Below are positions 18,935 through 27,376 of a DNA stretch of 64,000 nucleotides, in pieces. The notes beneath the pieces were generated by a model. That model did not search any database, had not been told where the DNA came from, and saw only the letters and a list, made by a program, of their open reading frames with translations. Both the position numbers and the translations under genes were made by a program. Source of the DNA: Rhodanobacter thiooxydans (GTDB lineage: Bacteria; Pseudomonadota; Gammaproteobacteria; Xanthomonadales; Rhodanobacteraceae); assembly GCF_030291135.1 (NCBI RefSeq), contig NZ_CP127409.1:2170001-2234000 (forward strand), given 5' to 3'. Numbering within the stretch: position 1 is the first letter of the stretch; every line of letters begins with the position of its first letter.

Positions 18935-19523
18935 CGCCCTGCTGCTGGTGCTCGGTGGCGCCGTGCTGACGGTCGCCACCGACGGTTTCCACGCGTTCAC
19001 CAGCGAAACCGCGCGCCGCCTTGCGGTGCGGCGACACCCGCCACCGGTGCCGGCCGTGACGCTGGAAACCCAGTCCGGCGCACACGTCAACCTGGCCGAG
19101 CTGCGTGGGCGCTGGGTGCTGGTCGACTTCGTCTACACCCGCTGCCTCAGCTGGTGCCTGGCGCTGGGCGGCGAATTTGCGCAATTGCAGGATCAGCTCG
19201 CCGCGCCGCTGGCCGACGGCAGGCTGGTGCTGCTCAGCATCAGTTTCGACCCGACGCACGACACGCCGGCCGAACTTGCCGCCTACCAGAAACGCTTTCG
19301 TGACCGCGGCCCCGGCTGGATCGCCGCCCGACCAGTCAGCGATGACGGGCTGCGGCAGCTGCTGCGCACGTTCGGCGTCACCGTGGTGCCGGACGGGATG
19401 GGCGGCTACGTGCACAACGCCGCGATCCAGGTCGTCGATCCGCAAGGACGGCTGGTGCAGATCCTCGATGCGGGCAATCCGCAAGCGGTCGCGCAGACCG
19501 TGCGCAGCAAGCTCGAACGATGA
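18906..19523 (+). CDS. senC: SCO1/SenC family copper-site assembly protein
   Basis: A 205-residue protein with an N-terminal membrane anchor and a thioredoxin-like domain. Copper-binding residues of the SCO family are present: C80-x3-C84 (YTRCLSWC) and His170 (GGYVHNAAIQVVD). SCO proteins deliver copper to, or reduce, the CuA site of subunit II, which fits the complete CuA site two genes upstream. The start overlaps the norY-like gene by 29 bases and the end overlaps the next gene by four, so the operon is tightly coupled. Confidence 0.88.
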   Translation: MPILRTLLASALLLVLGGAVLTVATDGFHAFTSETARRLAVRRHPPPVPAVTLETQSGAHVNLAELRGRWVLVDFVYTRCLSWCLALGGEFAQLQDQLAAPLADGRLVLLSISFDPTHDTPAELAAYQKRFRDRGPGWIAARPVSDDGLRQLLRTFGVTVVPDGMGGYVHNAAIQVVDPQGRLVQILDAGNPQAVAQTVRSKLER

Positions 19524-20092
19524 TCACCGGCCTGCAGCGCCCGGCCCCGGCCTTCGCCGCGCTGTTGTTCGCGGCCTTGCTGCTGCCGCCGTCGCGGCAA
19601 CTGCTGGAAAGCCGCATGGTTCTGCAGATGCTGGTGCAGATCCCGCTGTTGATCGGCGTCGGCTACCTGCTGCCGGCCGCGCTGCCGCCGCGGCTCGACG
19701 CCAGCATCGCGCGCTGGAATTACCACGGCATCACCAGCCTGGTGCTGGCCAGTCTGGCCGGCATGTTCTGGATGCTGCCACGCTCGCTGGATGCTGCCGT
19801 CAGCGAGGCCTGGATGGCGTTCGCCAAATTCACCAGCGTGCCGCTGCTGATCGGCCTGCCGTTGGGGCTGGGCTGGCCGCGCATGGGTTTTGTGGTGCGC
19901 GGCGTATTCCTGCTCGAACTGATCGCCACGTTTTTCCGGCTGGGCTGGCTGTACCTGGTCTCGCCGGTACGCCTGTGCAACAACTACCTGCTCGACGACC
20001 AGCAACGCGCGGGCGAAGCCATGCTGGCGATCGGCAGCCTCCTGCTGGCCGGCGTGGCCATCAAGTTGCTGTGGGGACGTTTCGACCGATAG
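19520..20092 (+). CDS. Integral membrane protein of the norSY-senC-orf1 cluster
   Basis: A 190-residue protein with five or six hydrophobic segments. It carries conserved-looking polar positions inside the membrane, such as SIARWNYHGITSLVLAS and a late RLCNNYLLDDQQRAGEA motif. It overlaps the SenC stop codon (ATGA). In ammonia-oxidising bacteria the fourth gene of the norSY-senC-orf1 operon is likewise a small polytopic membrane protein, so this is assigned as the orf1 counterpart by position and topology. Its function is not known. A role in assembly or heme/copper handling is plausible. Confidence 0.72.
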   Translation: MITGLQRPAPAFAALLFAALLLPPSRQLLESRMVLQMLVQIPLLIGVGYLLPAALPPRLDASIARWNYHGITSLVLASLAGMFWMLPRSLDAAVSEAWMAFAKFTSVPLLIGLPLGLGWPRMGFVVRGVFLLELIATFFRLGWLYLVSPVRLCNNYLLDDQQRAGEAMLAIGSLLLAGVAIKLLWGRFDR

Positions 20093-20116
20093 TAAGCAGA
20101 CGCCCGCACGGTTCCC

Positions 20117-21340
20117 TCAGGCCCATCGCGGCGGGCGCAAACGGCGCAGCGGTGCCGGCACGCCGCCGTGTTCGGCGGTCAGCCCCGACATCACCAGCCG
20201 CCGGAACGGCGCCAGCCGCGCGCCCGCACCCAGCGCCAGCTTGCGCAGCGCGCGCGCCGGGCGGCGGTCGTCGGTGTACAGGCCGGCCAGCAGGTTGGTA
20301 GCCAGGTACAGCGGCCGCGTGGCCAGCCGCAACCGGCGTTCGTAACGCGCCAGCAGCGCGGGCGCGGCGATGGACTGCCCGGCGGCCTGCGCGGCGCGCA
20401 GCTCGCGCGCCAGGATGTCCTGCCCGAGCAGGCCGAAGTTGAAACCGTGCGCGGTGACCGGATGCATGCCCACCGCCGCGTCGCCGATCAACGCGAAGCG
20501 CTCGGCGACGAAACGCTTCGCATACACGCCCACCAGCGGATAGGCGCAACGCGGGCCGGCCACGCTCATCGCGCCCAGCCGGTGCCCGAAGCGTGCGGCC
20601 ATGGCGGCTTCCAGCGCCGCATCGTCCAGCGCCAGCAGCTCGCGCATCACCGGCGGGGTCAGGGTCAGCACCACCGAAGACGTGTGCGCATCGTGCAACG
20701 GCAGCAGGGCCAGGGTCTGGCCGTGGCCGAACCATTCCCACGCCACCTGTTCGTGCGGCACCTCATGGCGCATGCGCAGCACCAGCATGGTCTTGCCGAA
20801 GTCGCGCATCTGCGCACCGATGCCCATCGCGCGGCGGGTGTCGGAGTAGCGGCTGTCGGCCGCGACCAGCAGTTGCGCATGCAGCGTGTCGCCACCGTCC
20901 AGTTCGACCCGGACGCCGTCGGCATCGGTACGCACCGCGCCGACCCGCGCGCCGGTGATGCGCTCGACCTCGGGCAACGCCATCACCTCCTCGTACGCGG
21001 CACGGCGAATCGCGTGGTTGCTCACCAGCCAGCCCAGCTGCGACTTGCCCGCCTCGTCGTGGCGGAACATCAGGCCATCGCGGTCGTCGCCGTCGAGCAC
21101 CAGCGCGTCGCGCAGGGTGCCAACCTCCTCCTCGCGCAGGCGCGCCCACAGGCCCAGCTCGTGCAGCAGCCGCTGCGAGTGGTGGGTGATCGCGATCTCG
21201 CGACCATCGTCGGCGGGTACGATCAGCGCAGCCTCCTGCTGCCGTTCGATCAGCGCGATGCGCAGGCCGCTGCCGGCCAGCGAACGGGCGAAACACAAGC
21301 CGGCCGGGCCGGCACCGATGACCACGATATCGAAGGACAT
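20117..21340 (-). CDS. ubiM: FAD-dependent ubiquinone hydroxylase, UbiM-like
   Basis: A 407-residue flavoprotein monooxygenase of the UbiH/UbiF/UbiM group. The Rossmann GxGxxG is at the N-terminus (VIGAGPAGLCFARSLAGSG). The second FAD motif is FALIGDAAVGMHPVTAHGF. Features such as DGREIAITHHSQRLL, WLVSNHAIRRAAYEE and the late NLLAGLYTDDRRPAR look closer to UbiM than to UbiH or UbiF. UbiM hydroxylates the demethoxyubiquinone ring and in some species other ring positions. It converges on the NO reductase-like operon, and no other ubiquinone gene is nearby. The choice of UbiM over other family members is moderately sure. Confidence 0.82.
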   Translation of the reverse strand: MSFDIVVIGAGPAGLCFARSLAGSGLRIALIERQQEAALIVPADDGREIAITHHSQRLLHELGLWARLREEEVGTLRDALVLDGDDRDGLMFRHDEAGKSQLGWLVSNHAIRRAAYEEVMALPEVERITGARVGAVRTDADGVRVELDGGDTLHAQLLVAADSRYSDTRRAMGIGAQMRDFGKTMLVLRMRHEVPHEQVAWEWFGHGQTLALLPLHDAHTSSVVLTLTPPVMRELLALDDAALEAAMAARFGHRLGAMSVAGPRCAYPLVGVYAKRFVAERFALIGDAAVGMHPVTAHGFNFGLLGQDILARELRAAQAAGQSIAAPALLARYERRLRLATRPLYLATNLLAGLYTDDRRPARALRKLALGAGARLAPFRRLVMSGLTAEHGGVPAPLRRLRPPRWA

Positions 21341-21437
21341 GGGTGGGACACTCCAGAAAATGATCACCGGCAAGCTGCGGGGCGCGGCGCCGGCCCGCGT
21401 TGACGCCGGTCAGGAAAACCGCCGGCTGGCCGCCGCG

Positions 21438-21677
21438 TCAGCCACCGCAACCGCCACAGCAGATCGACGGCAGCTGCACCACCTGCTTCGGCGCCACCGG
21501 CCAGCCAACCTGCCGCAGCACCTCGATCAGGTCCGCCGACGTCATCACGGCGGATACCCGCAGCACCAGGCCGCTCATGTCGAGATCGGCCACCGCGGTC
21601 GGATCGATGTCGAACAGGGCATCCTGCACGACGGCAGGACTGGGGGACGCATCAGTCAGGGCGATATGGAATTCCAT
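21438..21677 (-). CDS. Small protein with HMA-like fold and C-terminal CCGGCGG metal-tail
   Basis: A 79-residue protein that starts at the ATG following GAGG. Residues 35-70 look like the second half of a heavy-metal-associated fold (SGLVLRVSAVMTSADLIEVL, then RQVGWPV), but there is no N-terminal CxxC loop. Instead it ends in QLPSICCGGCGG, which puts three cysteines at the extreme C-terminus. Such a tail could bind copper, zinc or an iron-sulfur species. It lies 97 bases upstream of ubiM on the same strand and may share its transcript. I do not recognise the family. Confidence 0.65.
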   Translation of the reverse strand: MEFHIALTDASPSPAVVQDALFDIDPTAVADLDMSGLVLRVSAVMTSADLIEVLRQVGWPVAPKQVVQLPSICCGGCGG

Positions 21678-21840
21678 CGGATTGCCTCGTTTCATGGACA
21701 CTGTCACGGTGTCGTTGACACCGATATTCGGCAGCGTCGCCGGCCGCCGCCTTGACCCCGGTCAAGCGCGGGCCCGGCCATGTCGATCCGGCCGGCGGCC
21801 ATTCGTCGCATGGACAACCCACACCACAAGGCGATCCGCC

Positions 21841-22500
21841 ATGTCCCTCGCGTTCTACGCCCATCCGTTCTCCTCCTACTGCCAGAAGGTGCTGATCGCG
21901 CTGTACGAGAACGGTACAGCGTTCGAATGGCGCGTACTCACGCCGGACGATGCCGTCACCGACGCCGAATTCACCGCGCTGTGGCCGATCCGCCGCTTTC
22001 CCCTGCTGCGCGACGGCGAACGCACGGTGGTCGAATCGAGCATCATCATCGAGTACCTCGACCGGCATTACCCCGGCAGCGCACCGCTGATTCCCGTCGA
22101 CGCCGACACCGCGCTCGAGGCGCGTGCGATGGACCGCTTCTTCGACAACTACGTGCACACGCCGCAGCAGAAGATCGTGTGGGACAGCCTGCGCCCCGCC
22201 GCCGACCGCGATCCCTACGGCGTGAAGGAAGCGCGCGCCATGCTCGACATCGCCTACACCTGGCTGGACCGGAAACTCGCCGACCGCCACTGGGCCACCG
22301 GCGGCGACTTCAGCCTCGCCGACTGCGCCGCCGCGCCGGCGCTGTTCTACGCCGACTGGACCCACCCGATCCCGCCGGGATGCGCCAACGTGCTGGCCTA
22401 CCGGCAACGCCTGCTGGCGCGCCCCTCGTTCGCCCGCGCGGTGGACGAGGCACGCCCGTACCGTTCGTACTTCCCGCTCGGCGCACCCGACCGCGACTGA
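21841..22500 (+). CDS. Glutathione S-transferase family protein
   Basis: A 219-residue GST. The N-terminal thioredoxin-like domain opens with LAFYAHPFSSYCQKVLIAL and contains the glutathione-contacting VVESSIIIEYLDRHYPG segment. The C-terminal helical domain contains GDFSLADCAAAPALFYADW. The Ser-Ser-Tyr-Cys context at residues 11-14 suggests a Ser- or Cys-type active site. The gene is followed 21 bases later by a DUF899 thioredoxin-like gene, so a thiol-stress operon is likely. The substrate is not predictable. Confidence 0.9.
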   Translation: MSLAFYAHPFSSYCQKVLIALYENGTAFEWRVLTPDDAVTDAEFTALWPIRRFPLLRDGERTVVESSIIIEYLDRHYPGSAPLIPVDADTALEARAMDRFFDNYVHTPQQKIVWDSLRPAADRDPYGVKEARAMLDIAYTWLDRKLADRHWATGGDFSLADCAAAPALFYADWTHPIPPGCANVLAYRQRLLARPSFARAVDEARPYRSYFPLGAPDRD

Positions 22501-22521
22501 GCGAACCCGCAGGAGACCACC

Positions 22522-23187
22522 ATGAAGAACCATCCACCCATCGTCAGCCGCGAACAATGGCAGGCCGCGCGCCACGCCCAGCTCGCGGAAGAAAAGGCAC
22601 TGACCCGCGCGCAGGACGCCGTGAACGCCAAGCGCCGGCGCCTGCCGATGACCCGCGTCGACGACGGCTACACGTTCGCCTCGCCCGCCGGCACGCACAG
22701 CTTTGCCGAGCTGTTCGAAGGCCGCCCACAGCTGATCGTCTACCACAACATGCTGGCGCCGGATTCGGACCATGTCTGCCCCGGCTGCTCGTTCTACTGC
22801 GACCAGATCGGCAACCTGGCGCACCTCAACGCGCGCGGCGCCACCTTCGCGGTGGTCTCGCGCGCCCGGGTAGCCGAGATCGAGCCGGTCAAGGCGCGGC
22901 TGGGCTGGCGCTTCCCCTGGTACTCCTGCTTCGGCAGCCGCTTCCACGATGACTTCGTCGCCGCCGAAGGCGCCCCGTTCGGCCTGTCGGTGTTCCTGCG
23001 CACGGAGGAAGGCATCTTCCAGACCTGGTTCACCACCGGCCGCGGCATCGAGCTGCCCATCAGCACCTTCGGCCTGCTCGACGCCACCCCGTGGGGCCGC
23101 CAGGAAGCCTGGGAGGACTCGCCTGAAGGCTGGCCGCAGCAGCCCACCTGGAGCCAGGTGAAGATCCACGACCAATACCCCGGATAA
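22522..23187 (+). CDS. DUF899 family thioredoxin-like protein
   Basis: A 221-residue DUF899 protein. It shows the family landmarks VSREQWQAARHAQLAEEKAL, LIVYHNMLAPDSDHVCPGC and later GIELPISTFGLLDATPWGR. The CPGC motif is the thioredoxin-like CxxC. The fold is related to AhpC/thioredoxin, but the reaction is not established. An AGGAG precedes the ATG. It is probably co-transcribed with the GST. A second, diverged DUF899 gene is found near 32650. Confidence 0.88.
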   Translation: MKNHPPIVSREQWQAARHAQLAEEKALTRAQDAVNAKRRRLPMTRVDDGYTFASPAGTHSFAELFEGRPQLIVYHNMLAPDSDHVCPGCSFYCDQIGNLAHLNARGATFAVVSRARVAEIEPVKARLGWRFPWYSCFGSRFHDDFVAAEGAPFGLSVFLRTEEGIFQTWFTTGRGIELPISTFGLLDATPWGRQEAWEDSPEGWPQQPTWSQVKIHDQYPG

Positions 23188-23359
23188 CCCTGCCAGGGCA
23201 CGCCGCCCCGCGGGCAGGCACGGCTGGCCCGCCCGTCATGCATCGTTGCCGGTCGCGGGCTTCACGTATCAGTAACGTCGCCGCGACAATGCTTGAAGGC
23301 GCGGCGCCCGAGGGCCAGCGCGCCGGCGGTACGACCCGGGCCCCAATCTGGAGGCAATC

Positions 23360-24148
23360 ATGAAACGGCTGCTCCTCGCGGGCTTCGCGCTCGCGTTGCT
23401 GGCCCCTGCGCTTGTGTGGGCGCAGGACTCGTTCACCGGTACCTGGAAACTGGACCCGGCCTCGGTACACCGTACCGGCAAACCGCTGGTGATGTCGCTC
23501 AAGGACGGCATGTACCAATGCAACTGCACGCCAGCGATCAGCGTCAAGGCCGACGGCGAGGATCACCCGGTCAGCGGGCACGAGAACTTCAACACGGTGG
23601 CCATCAAGGTCGTCGACGAGCACACCATCCAGGAAACCGACAAGCAGAATGGCAAGGTCGTGTCCGGCGGCAATTTCACCGTGGCGGCGGACGGCAAGAC
23701 CGCCACCAGCGAGTTCACCCAGTACCACGACGGCGCCGCAACCGGCGGCGCCAAGGCGACGTTCAAGCGGACCAGCAACGGCGCCGCGGGGTCGCACGCG
23801 GTCGCCGGCTCATGGCAATTCAGCCAGGGCATCAGCGCCAGCGGTGGCATCTCCAGCGACACCTACAAGGTCGCCGGCAATGACATCAGCTACAGCGACG
23901 AATCCGGCAACGCCTACACCGCCATGATCGACGGCAAGGCCGTGCCGCTGATGAACCACGGCAAGCAGGACGGCACCGTGTCGGTGAAACGACTGGACAA
24001 GCAGACCCTTCGCGAGACCTACCAGAAGGATGGAAAGACCACGCTCACCAGCACCATGAGCGTGTCCGCCGACGGCAGGACCATGAAGACATCCAACCAC
24101 AACCCCAAGTCCGGCCGCACGACGTCGTTCGATTCGAACAAGCAATGA
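23360..24148 (+). CDS. Secreted hypothetical protein
   Basis: A 262-residue protein with a clean signal peptide (MKRLLLAGFALALLAPALVWA). The mature part starts DSFTGTWKLDPASV and looks all-beta with repeated elements (TIQETDKQNGKVVSGGNFTV and TLRETYQKDGKTTLTSTMSV are similar halves), suggesting an internal duplication of a lipocalin-like or beta-barrel unit. Two cysteines are near residue 57 (QCNCTP). The start ATG follows GGAGG. A strong terminator lies downstream. I do not recognise a named family. Confidence 0.8.
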   Translation: MKRLLLAGFALALLAPALVWAQDSFTGTWKLDPASVHRTGKPLVMSLKDGMYQCNCTPAISVKADGEDHPVSGHENFNTVAIKVVDEHTIQETDKQNGKVVSGGNFTVAADGKTATSEFTQYHDGAATGGAKATFKRTSNGAAGSHAVAGSWQFSQGISASGGISSDTYKVAGNDISYSDESGNAYTAMIDGKAVPLMNHGKQDGTVSVKRLDKQTLRETYQKDGKTTLTSTMSVSADGRTMKTSNHNPKSGRTTSFDSNKQ

Positions 24149-24194
24149 ATCGTGCGGGGCCGCGCAGCGACCTTCATCGCAGCGCGGGCGACAC

Positions 24195-24222
24195 GGAAAG
24201 GCCACGCCCGCGTGGCCTTTCC
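24195..24222 (+). terminator. Intrinsic terminator, bidirectional candidate
   Basis: A perfect 12-base-pair stem (left arm 24195-24206, right arm 24211-24222) with a four-base loop CCCG, followed by TTCCC. It lies between the convergent secreted-protein gene and cycA, so it can serve both strands. The reverse strand has a CCGTGT run rather than a T tract, so termination is likely stronger on the plus strand. Confidence 0.75.
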
Positions 24223-24287
24223 TTCCCATGGCACGGATCCGGCGACGTAGCGCAGCGGCCCGCTGCCACCGCGTCGATGCCGCCCGC

Positions 24288-25685
24288 TTACTCCACCGGT
24301 ACGGCCGCCGCGCGACGCGCCCGGCGCCCCTTCCACAGGTAGCCGATGCCCAGCAGCACGAACCACACGGGGCTGGCGATCAGCGCCTCGCGGGTATCCG
24401 GCTGCAGGCTCAGCAGCACCAGCACGAACACGAAGAACGCCAGGCACACCCAGCACATGAACACGCCGCCGGGCATCTTGTATGTCGACGCTTCGTGCAG
24501 CTGCGGCCGCTTGCGCCGGTAGGCCATGTAGGCGAACAGGATCAGCGACCACACGAACATGAACAGCACCGCCGACAGCGTGGTGATCAGGGTGAACGCG
24601 GTGATCAGGTCGGGGATCAGGTAGATCATCGCCGCGCCCAGCAGCAGGCAGAAGCAGGAGAACAACAGGCCCAGCGACGGCACCGCCGCCCGCGACAGCC
24701 GCGCGAACGCCTTCGGCGCGTGCTGCTCCTCGGCCAGGCCGTACAGCATGCGACTGGTGGAGAAGATCCCGCTGTTGGCCGAGGAGGTGGCCGAGGTCAG
24801 CACCACGAAGTTGATCAGGCTGGCCGCGGCCGGGATGCCGGCCAGCACGAACAGCTCCACGAACGGGCTCTTGCCAGCTTCCACCAGGCGCCACGGCGTC
24901 ACCATCATGATCGCGACCAGCGCCAGCACGTAGAAGATGATGATGCGCACCGGGATCGAGTTGATCGCCTTGGGCAGGTTGCGCTTCGGGTCGGCCGTCT
25001 CGGCGGCGGTGGTGCCGACCAGCTCGATGCCGACGAAGGCGAACACCGCGATCTGGAAGCCGGCGAAGAAGCCGCTCATACCCTTCGGGAAGAACCCGCC
25101 GTCATTCCACAGATTGGCCAGCGAAGCCTTGTGTCCGCTCGGCGAGGTAAAGCCCCACGCAACCAGCGCGAAGCCGGTGACGATCAGCGCGATGATCGCG
25201 ATGATCTTGATCAGCGCGAACCAGAATTCCATCTCGCCGAACAACTTCACCGTCACCAGGTTCAGGCTGAGCAGCAGCAGCACGCACAGCACCGCCGGAA
25301 TCCACGGCGCCAGCCCGGGGAACCAGAACTGCGCGTAGGCGGCGATCGCGATCACGTCGGCGATCGCGGTGATCACCCAGCAGAACCAGTAGGTCCAGCC
25401 GCAGAAGAAACCGGCCCACGGCCCGAGCAGGTCGGTGGAGAAGTCGATGAAGGATTTGTACTCGAGGTTGGACAAGAGCAGCTCGCCCATCGCCCGCATC
25501 ACGAAGAACAGCATCACGCCGATGATCAGGTAGACCAGCAGGATCGACGGCCCGGCCAGGCTGATCGTCTTGCCCGAGCCCATGAACAGGCCGGTGCCGA
25601 TCGCGCCGCCGATGGCGATCAGCTGCAGGTGCCGGTTGGAAAGGCTGCGCCTCAGATGCTCGGGGTGTTCCAGCGATGCGGTCAT
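24288..25685 (-). CDS. cycA: D-serine/D-alanine/glycine permease
   Basis: A 465-residue APC-family amino acid/proton symporter with 12 helices. It matches E. coli CycA (470 residues) along its length, for example LRRSLSNRHLQLIAIGGAIG, GELLLSNLEYKSFIDFSTD, LWNDGGFFPKGMSGFFAGF and FVGIELVGTTAAETADP. CycA takes up D-alanine, D-serine, glycine and D-cycloserine. The substrate is transferred from E. coli by similarity. The start is the ATG at 25685. Frames further upstream have no family match. Confidence 0.93.
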   Translation of the reverse strand: MTASLEHPEHLRRSLSNRHLQLIAIGGAIGTGLFMGSGKTISLAGPSILLVYLIIGVMLFFVMRAMGELLLSNLEYKSFIDFSTDLLGPWAGFFCGWTYWFCWVITAIADVIAIAAYAQFWFPGLAPWIPAVLCVLLLLSLNLVTVKLFGEMEFWFALIKIIAIIALIVTGFALVAWGFTSPSGHKASLANLWNDGGFFPKGMSGFFAGFQIAVFAFVGIELVGTTAAETADPKRNLPKAINSIPVRIIIFYVLALVAIMMVTPWRLVEAGKSPFVELFVLAGIPAAASLINFVVLTSATSSANSGIFSTSRMLYGLAEEQHAPKAFARLSRAAVPSLGLLFSCFCLLLGAAMIYLIPDLITAFTLITTLSAVLFMFVWSLILFAYMAYRRKRPQLHEASTYKMPGGVFMCWVCLAFFVFVLVLLSLQPDTREALIASPVWFVLLGIGYLWKGRRARRAAAVPVE

Positions 25686-25770
25686 GCGGCGCGCCTTGGC
25701 GTTGGGAAGCCGCCAACATACAGAAAAGCGCACGCGGCATCCATGCGCCACATGGATGCCACAGCGCAGC

Positions 25771-26670
25771 TCAATGCTGCCCGTGCGGCTTTGCCGGCAG
25801 GGTGCGGAAGTAGGCGTACAGCGCACCGACCTCATCGTCGGTGAGGAAGCGGGTCACCCGCACCGGCATGTAGTCGGTCTTCAAGGCACGGCCGCCCGGC
25901 GTCACGCCCTCGCGCAACGCCTTCTTCAGGTCGACCTCGCTCCAGCTCGCCAGGCCGCTCGGGTCCGGCGTGAGGTTGGCGGCATCGGGCCAGTCCGGCG
26001 GGGTGCCCGGAATGTGCCCGCCGGAGAAACCCTTGCCGTGGCAGCCGGCGCAGGCGGTGGCGAGGTAGGCGCCGTAGGCGGCGGTGGGGCCGGCTGCAGG
26101 CGGCTCGCTGTGCTGCACGGCGTGGTCGACGATCTCCGCCGGCAACAGCGGCACCTTGCCGGCCACGAACAGTACGCGCCCCAACGGGCCGACCCGGTTC
26201 GCCGGCGGCGTGCGATCGACCGCCGGCACGCTGTGCAGGTAGGCCAGCAGGTCGCCCAGGTCCGCATCGCCGAGGTGGCTGAACTCCTGCGCCGGCATGA
26301 ACAGCAACGAGCGCCCGTCCGGCGCCACGCCGTGGCGGATCGCGCGCACCCGGTCCACGTCGGTGAGCTTGCCGCCCGGCCCGCCCGGCGTGAGGTTGCT
26401 ACCCGACAGCCGGGCGAACAGCGGATTGTCGATGAAGGTGGCGCCGCCCAGGTCGGCGCCGTGGCAATCCTTGCAGCCGCGGATCGCAGCCAGGTGGCTG
26501 CCCCGTTCGACTGCCGCCGCATCGGTGGGCACCACCGGCACCGGCGGGTCGATCCGGTACACCTTCGCCATGCGCCGCTCGCTCAGCACATAGGCCGAGA
26601 GCACCACCGCCAGCAACAGCACCAGCACAGCGGCCAGCAGGCGGCCGAGCCACTTCCATACCCTGCGCAT
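25771..26670 (-). CDS. Membrane-anchored diheme cytochrome c
   Basis: A 299-residue protein with an N-terminal membrane anchor (WKWLGRLLAAVLVLLLAVVL) and two cytochrome c domains. The heme sites are CKDCH in the first domain and CAGCH in the second, each followed by a likely Met ligand (SLLFMPAQEFS and KTDYMPVRVTRFL). Such proteins carry electrons in the periplasm, often for a dehydrogenase. No dehydrogenase gene is adjacent, so the partner is unknown. It lies on the same strand as cycA with 85 bases between them. Confidence 0.9.
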   Translation of the reverse strand: MRRVWKWLGRLLAAVLVLLLAVVLSAYVLSERRMAKVYRIDPPVPVVPTDAAAVERGSHLAAIRGCKDCHGADLGGATFIDNPLFARLSGSNLTPGGPGGKLTDVDRVRAIRHGVAPDGRSLLFMPAQEFSHLGDADLGDLLAYLHSVPAVDRTPPANRVGPLGRVLFVAGKVPLLPAEIVDHAVQHSEPPAAGPTAAYGAYLATACAGCHGKGFSGGHIPGTPPDWPDAANLTPDPSGLASWSEVDLKKALREGVTPGGRALKTDYMPVRVTRFLTDDEVGALYAYFRTLPAKPHGQH

Positions 26671-26848
26671 ATAGCCCCTCCCCATCCCCCGATGCGGAAG
26701 CAGGCAGAGTAGTGCGATACCGGGCGTCGCGCCATCGGAATTCCGGGGCCATCTCATGGCCAACCAATCCCACGTCCAAGGCTCGCCAGCGTGAAGGGCG
26801 AGGGTTAATTAGCCACGCCCCCTTTTATTGTACGAATCTCCAGACGGC

Positions 26849-26908
26849 GCCTGACACCTTAATCAAGTCGAGCCGTGAAGCGGCTTTGGCTTGAATGAAT
26901 TGTTTGCC
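26849..26908 (-). other. attC recombination site (degenerate), cassette 1 of island A
   Basis: The roughly 60-base segment looks like a short aadA-type integron attC. It begins GCCTGACACC (canonical GCCTAACGCC), has the central palindrome AGCCG-TGAAG-CGGCT at 26871-26885, and ends GGCTTGAATGAATTGTTTG (canonical end GTTAG). Both outer core triplets are altered (TGAC for TAAC, TTTG for TTAG), so recombination activity may be reduced. It lies at the 3' end of the gene at 26863-27372 and overlaps its last codons, as expected for a cassette. Confidence 0.7.
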
Positions 26909-27372
26909 GAGCAATCGACAGCTTTGTGCTGCGCCTGCCTGGACAAGCCCTCTGCTTGCGCATATCCCCAGAGCCCGAGAGCGAGGAAAGGCACGAACGC
27001 CACCAAATGCAAGTAACCAATGATTTTTGCCCCGGACCCTCGCCGAATTCTGATCAGGCGCAACGATTTCTCGCGCAAGGGCGGGACCTGTCCGTCCCTG
27101 AGTATCTTGAAGCCACGCCTCCCGAACGCAAAGGCAACGACAAGCCCAGCGAGAAACGGCAGGCCGACAAAAAGACCCTGCCACAGCACGGTAGTCCCGC
27201 TGACACCAAAGACAGTCCGACATTGCGCCGAGGTTGAAAATTCACGCAACCAAGGAGAGAGCCAAAGCTTCTCAAAAGCTACAAGCAACCCTCCCGCCGT
27301 TGTACCAAGCAACGCAATCCGAATTCTTTCGGCTCTGCTGTACTGCTCTGCAAACTCTGGGGATTCATCCAT
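26863..27372 (-). CDS. Cassette-borne membrane protein of unknown function
   Basis: A 169-residue protein with three hydrophobic segments (about residues 18-33, 62-84 and 115-140) and a charged middle. It is noticeably AT-richer than the neighbouring chromosome and uses codons the neighbours avoid. The start codon is five bases from the attC site on its 5' side, and its last residues (NNSFKPKPLHGST) are encoded by the attC at its 3' end. Tails of the type NxSFKPxPLxGS are a familiar by-product of cassette genes that read into attC. The function is unknown. Confidence 0.7.
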   Translation of the reverse strand: MDESPEFAEQYSRAERIRIALLGTTAGGLLVAFEKLWLSPWLREFSTSAQCRTVFGVSGTTVLWQGLFVGLPFLAGLVVAFAFGRRGFKILRDGQVPPLREKSLRLIRIRRGSGAKIIGYLHLVAFVPFLALGLWGYAQAEGLSRQAQHKAVDCSANNSFKPKPLHGST

Positions 27373-27376
27373 GGCC

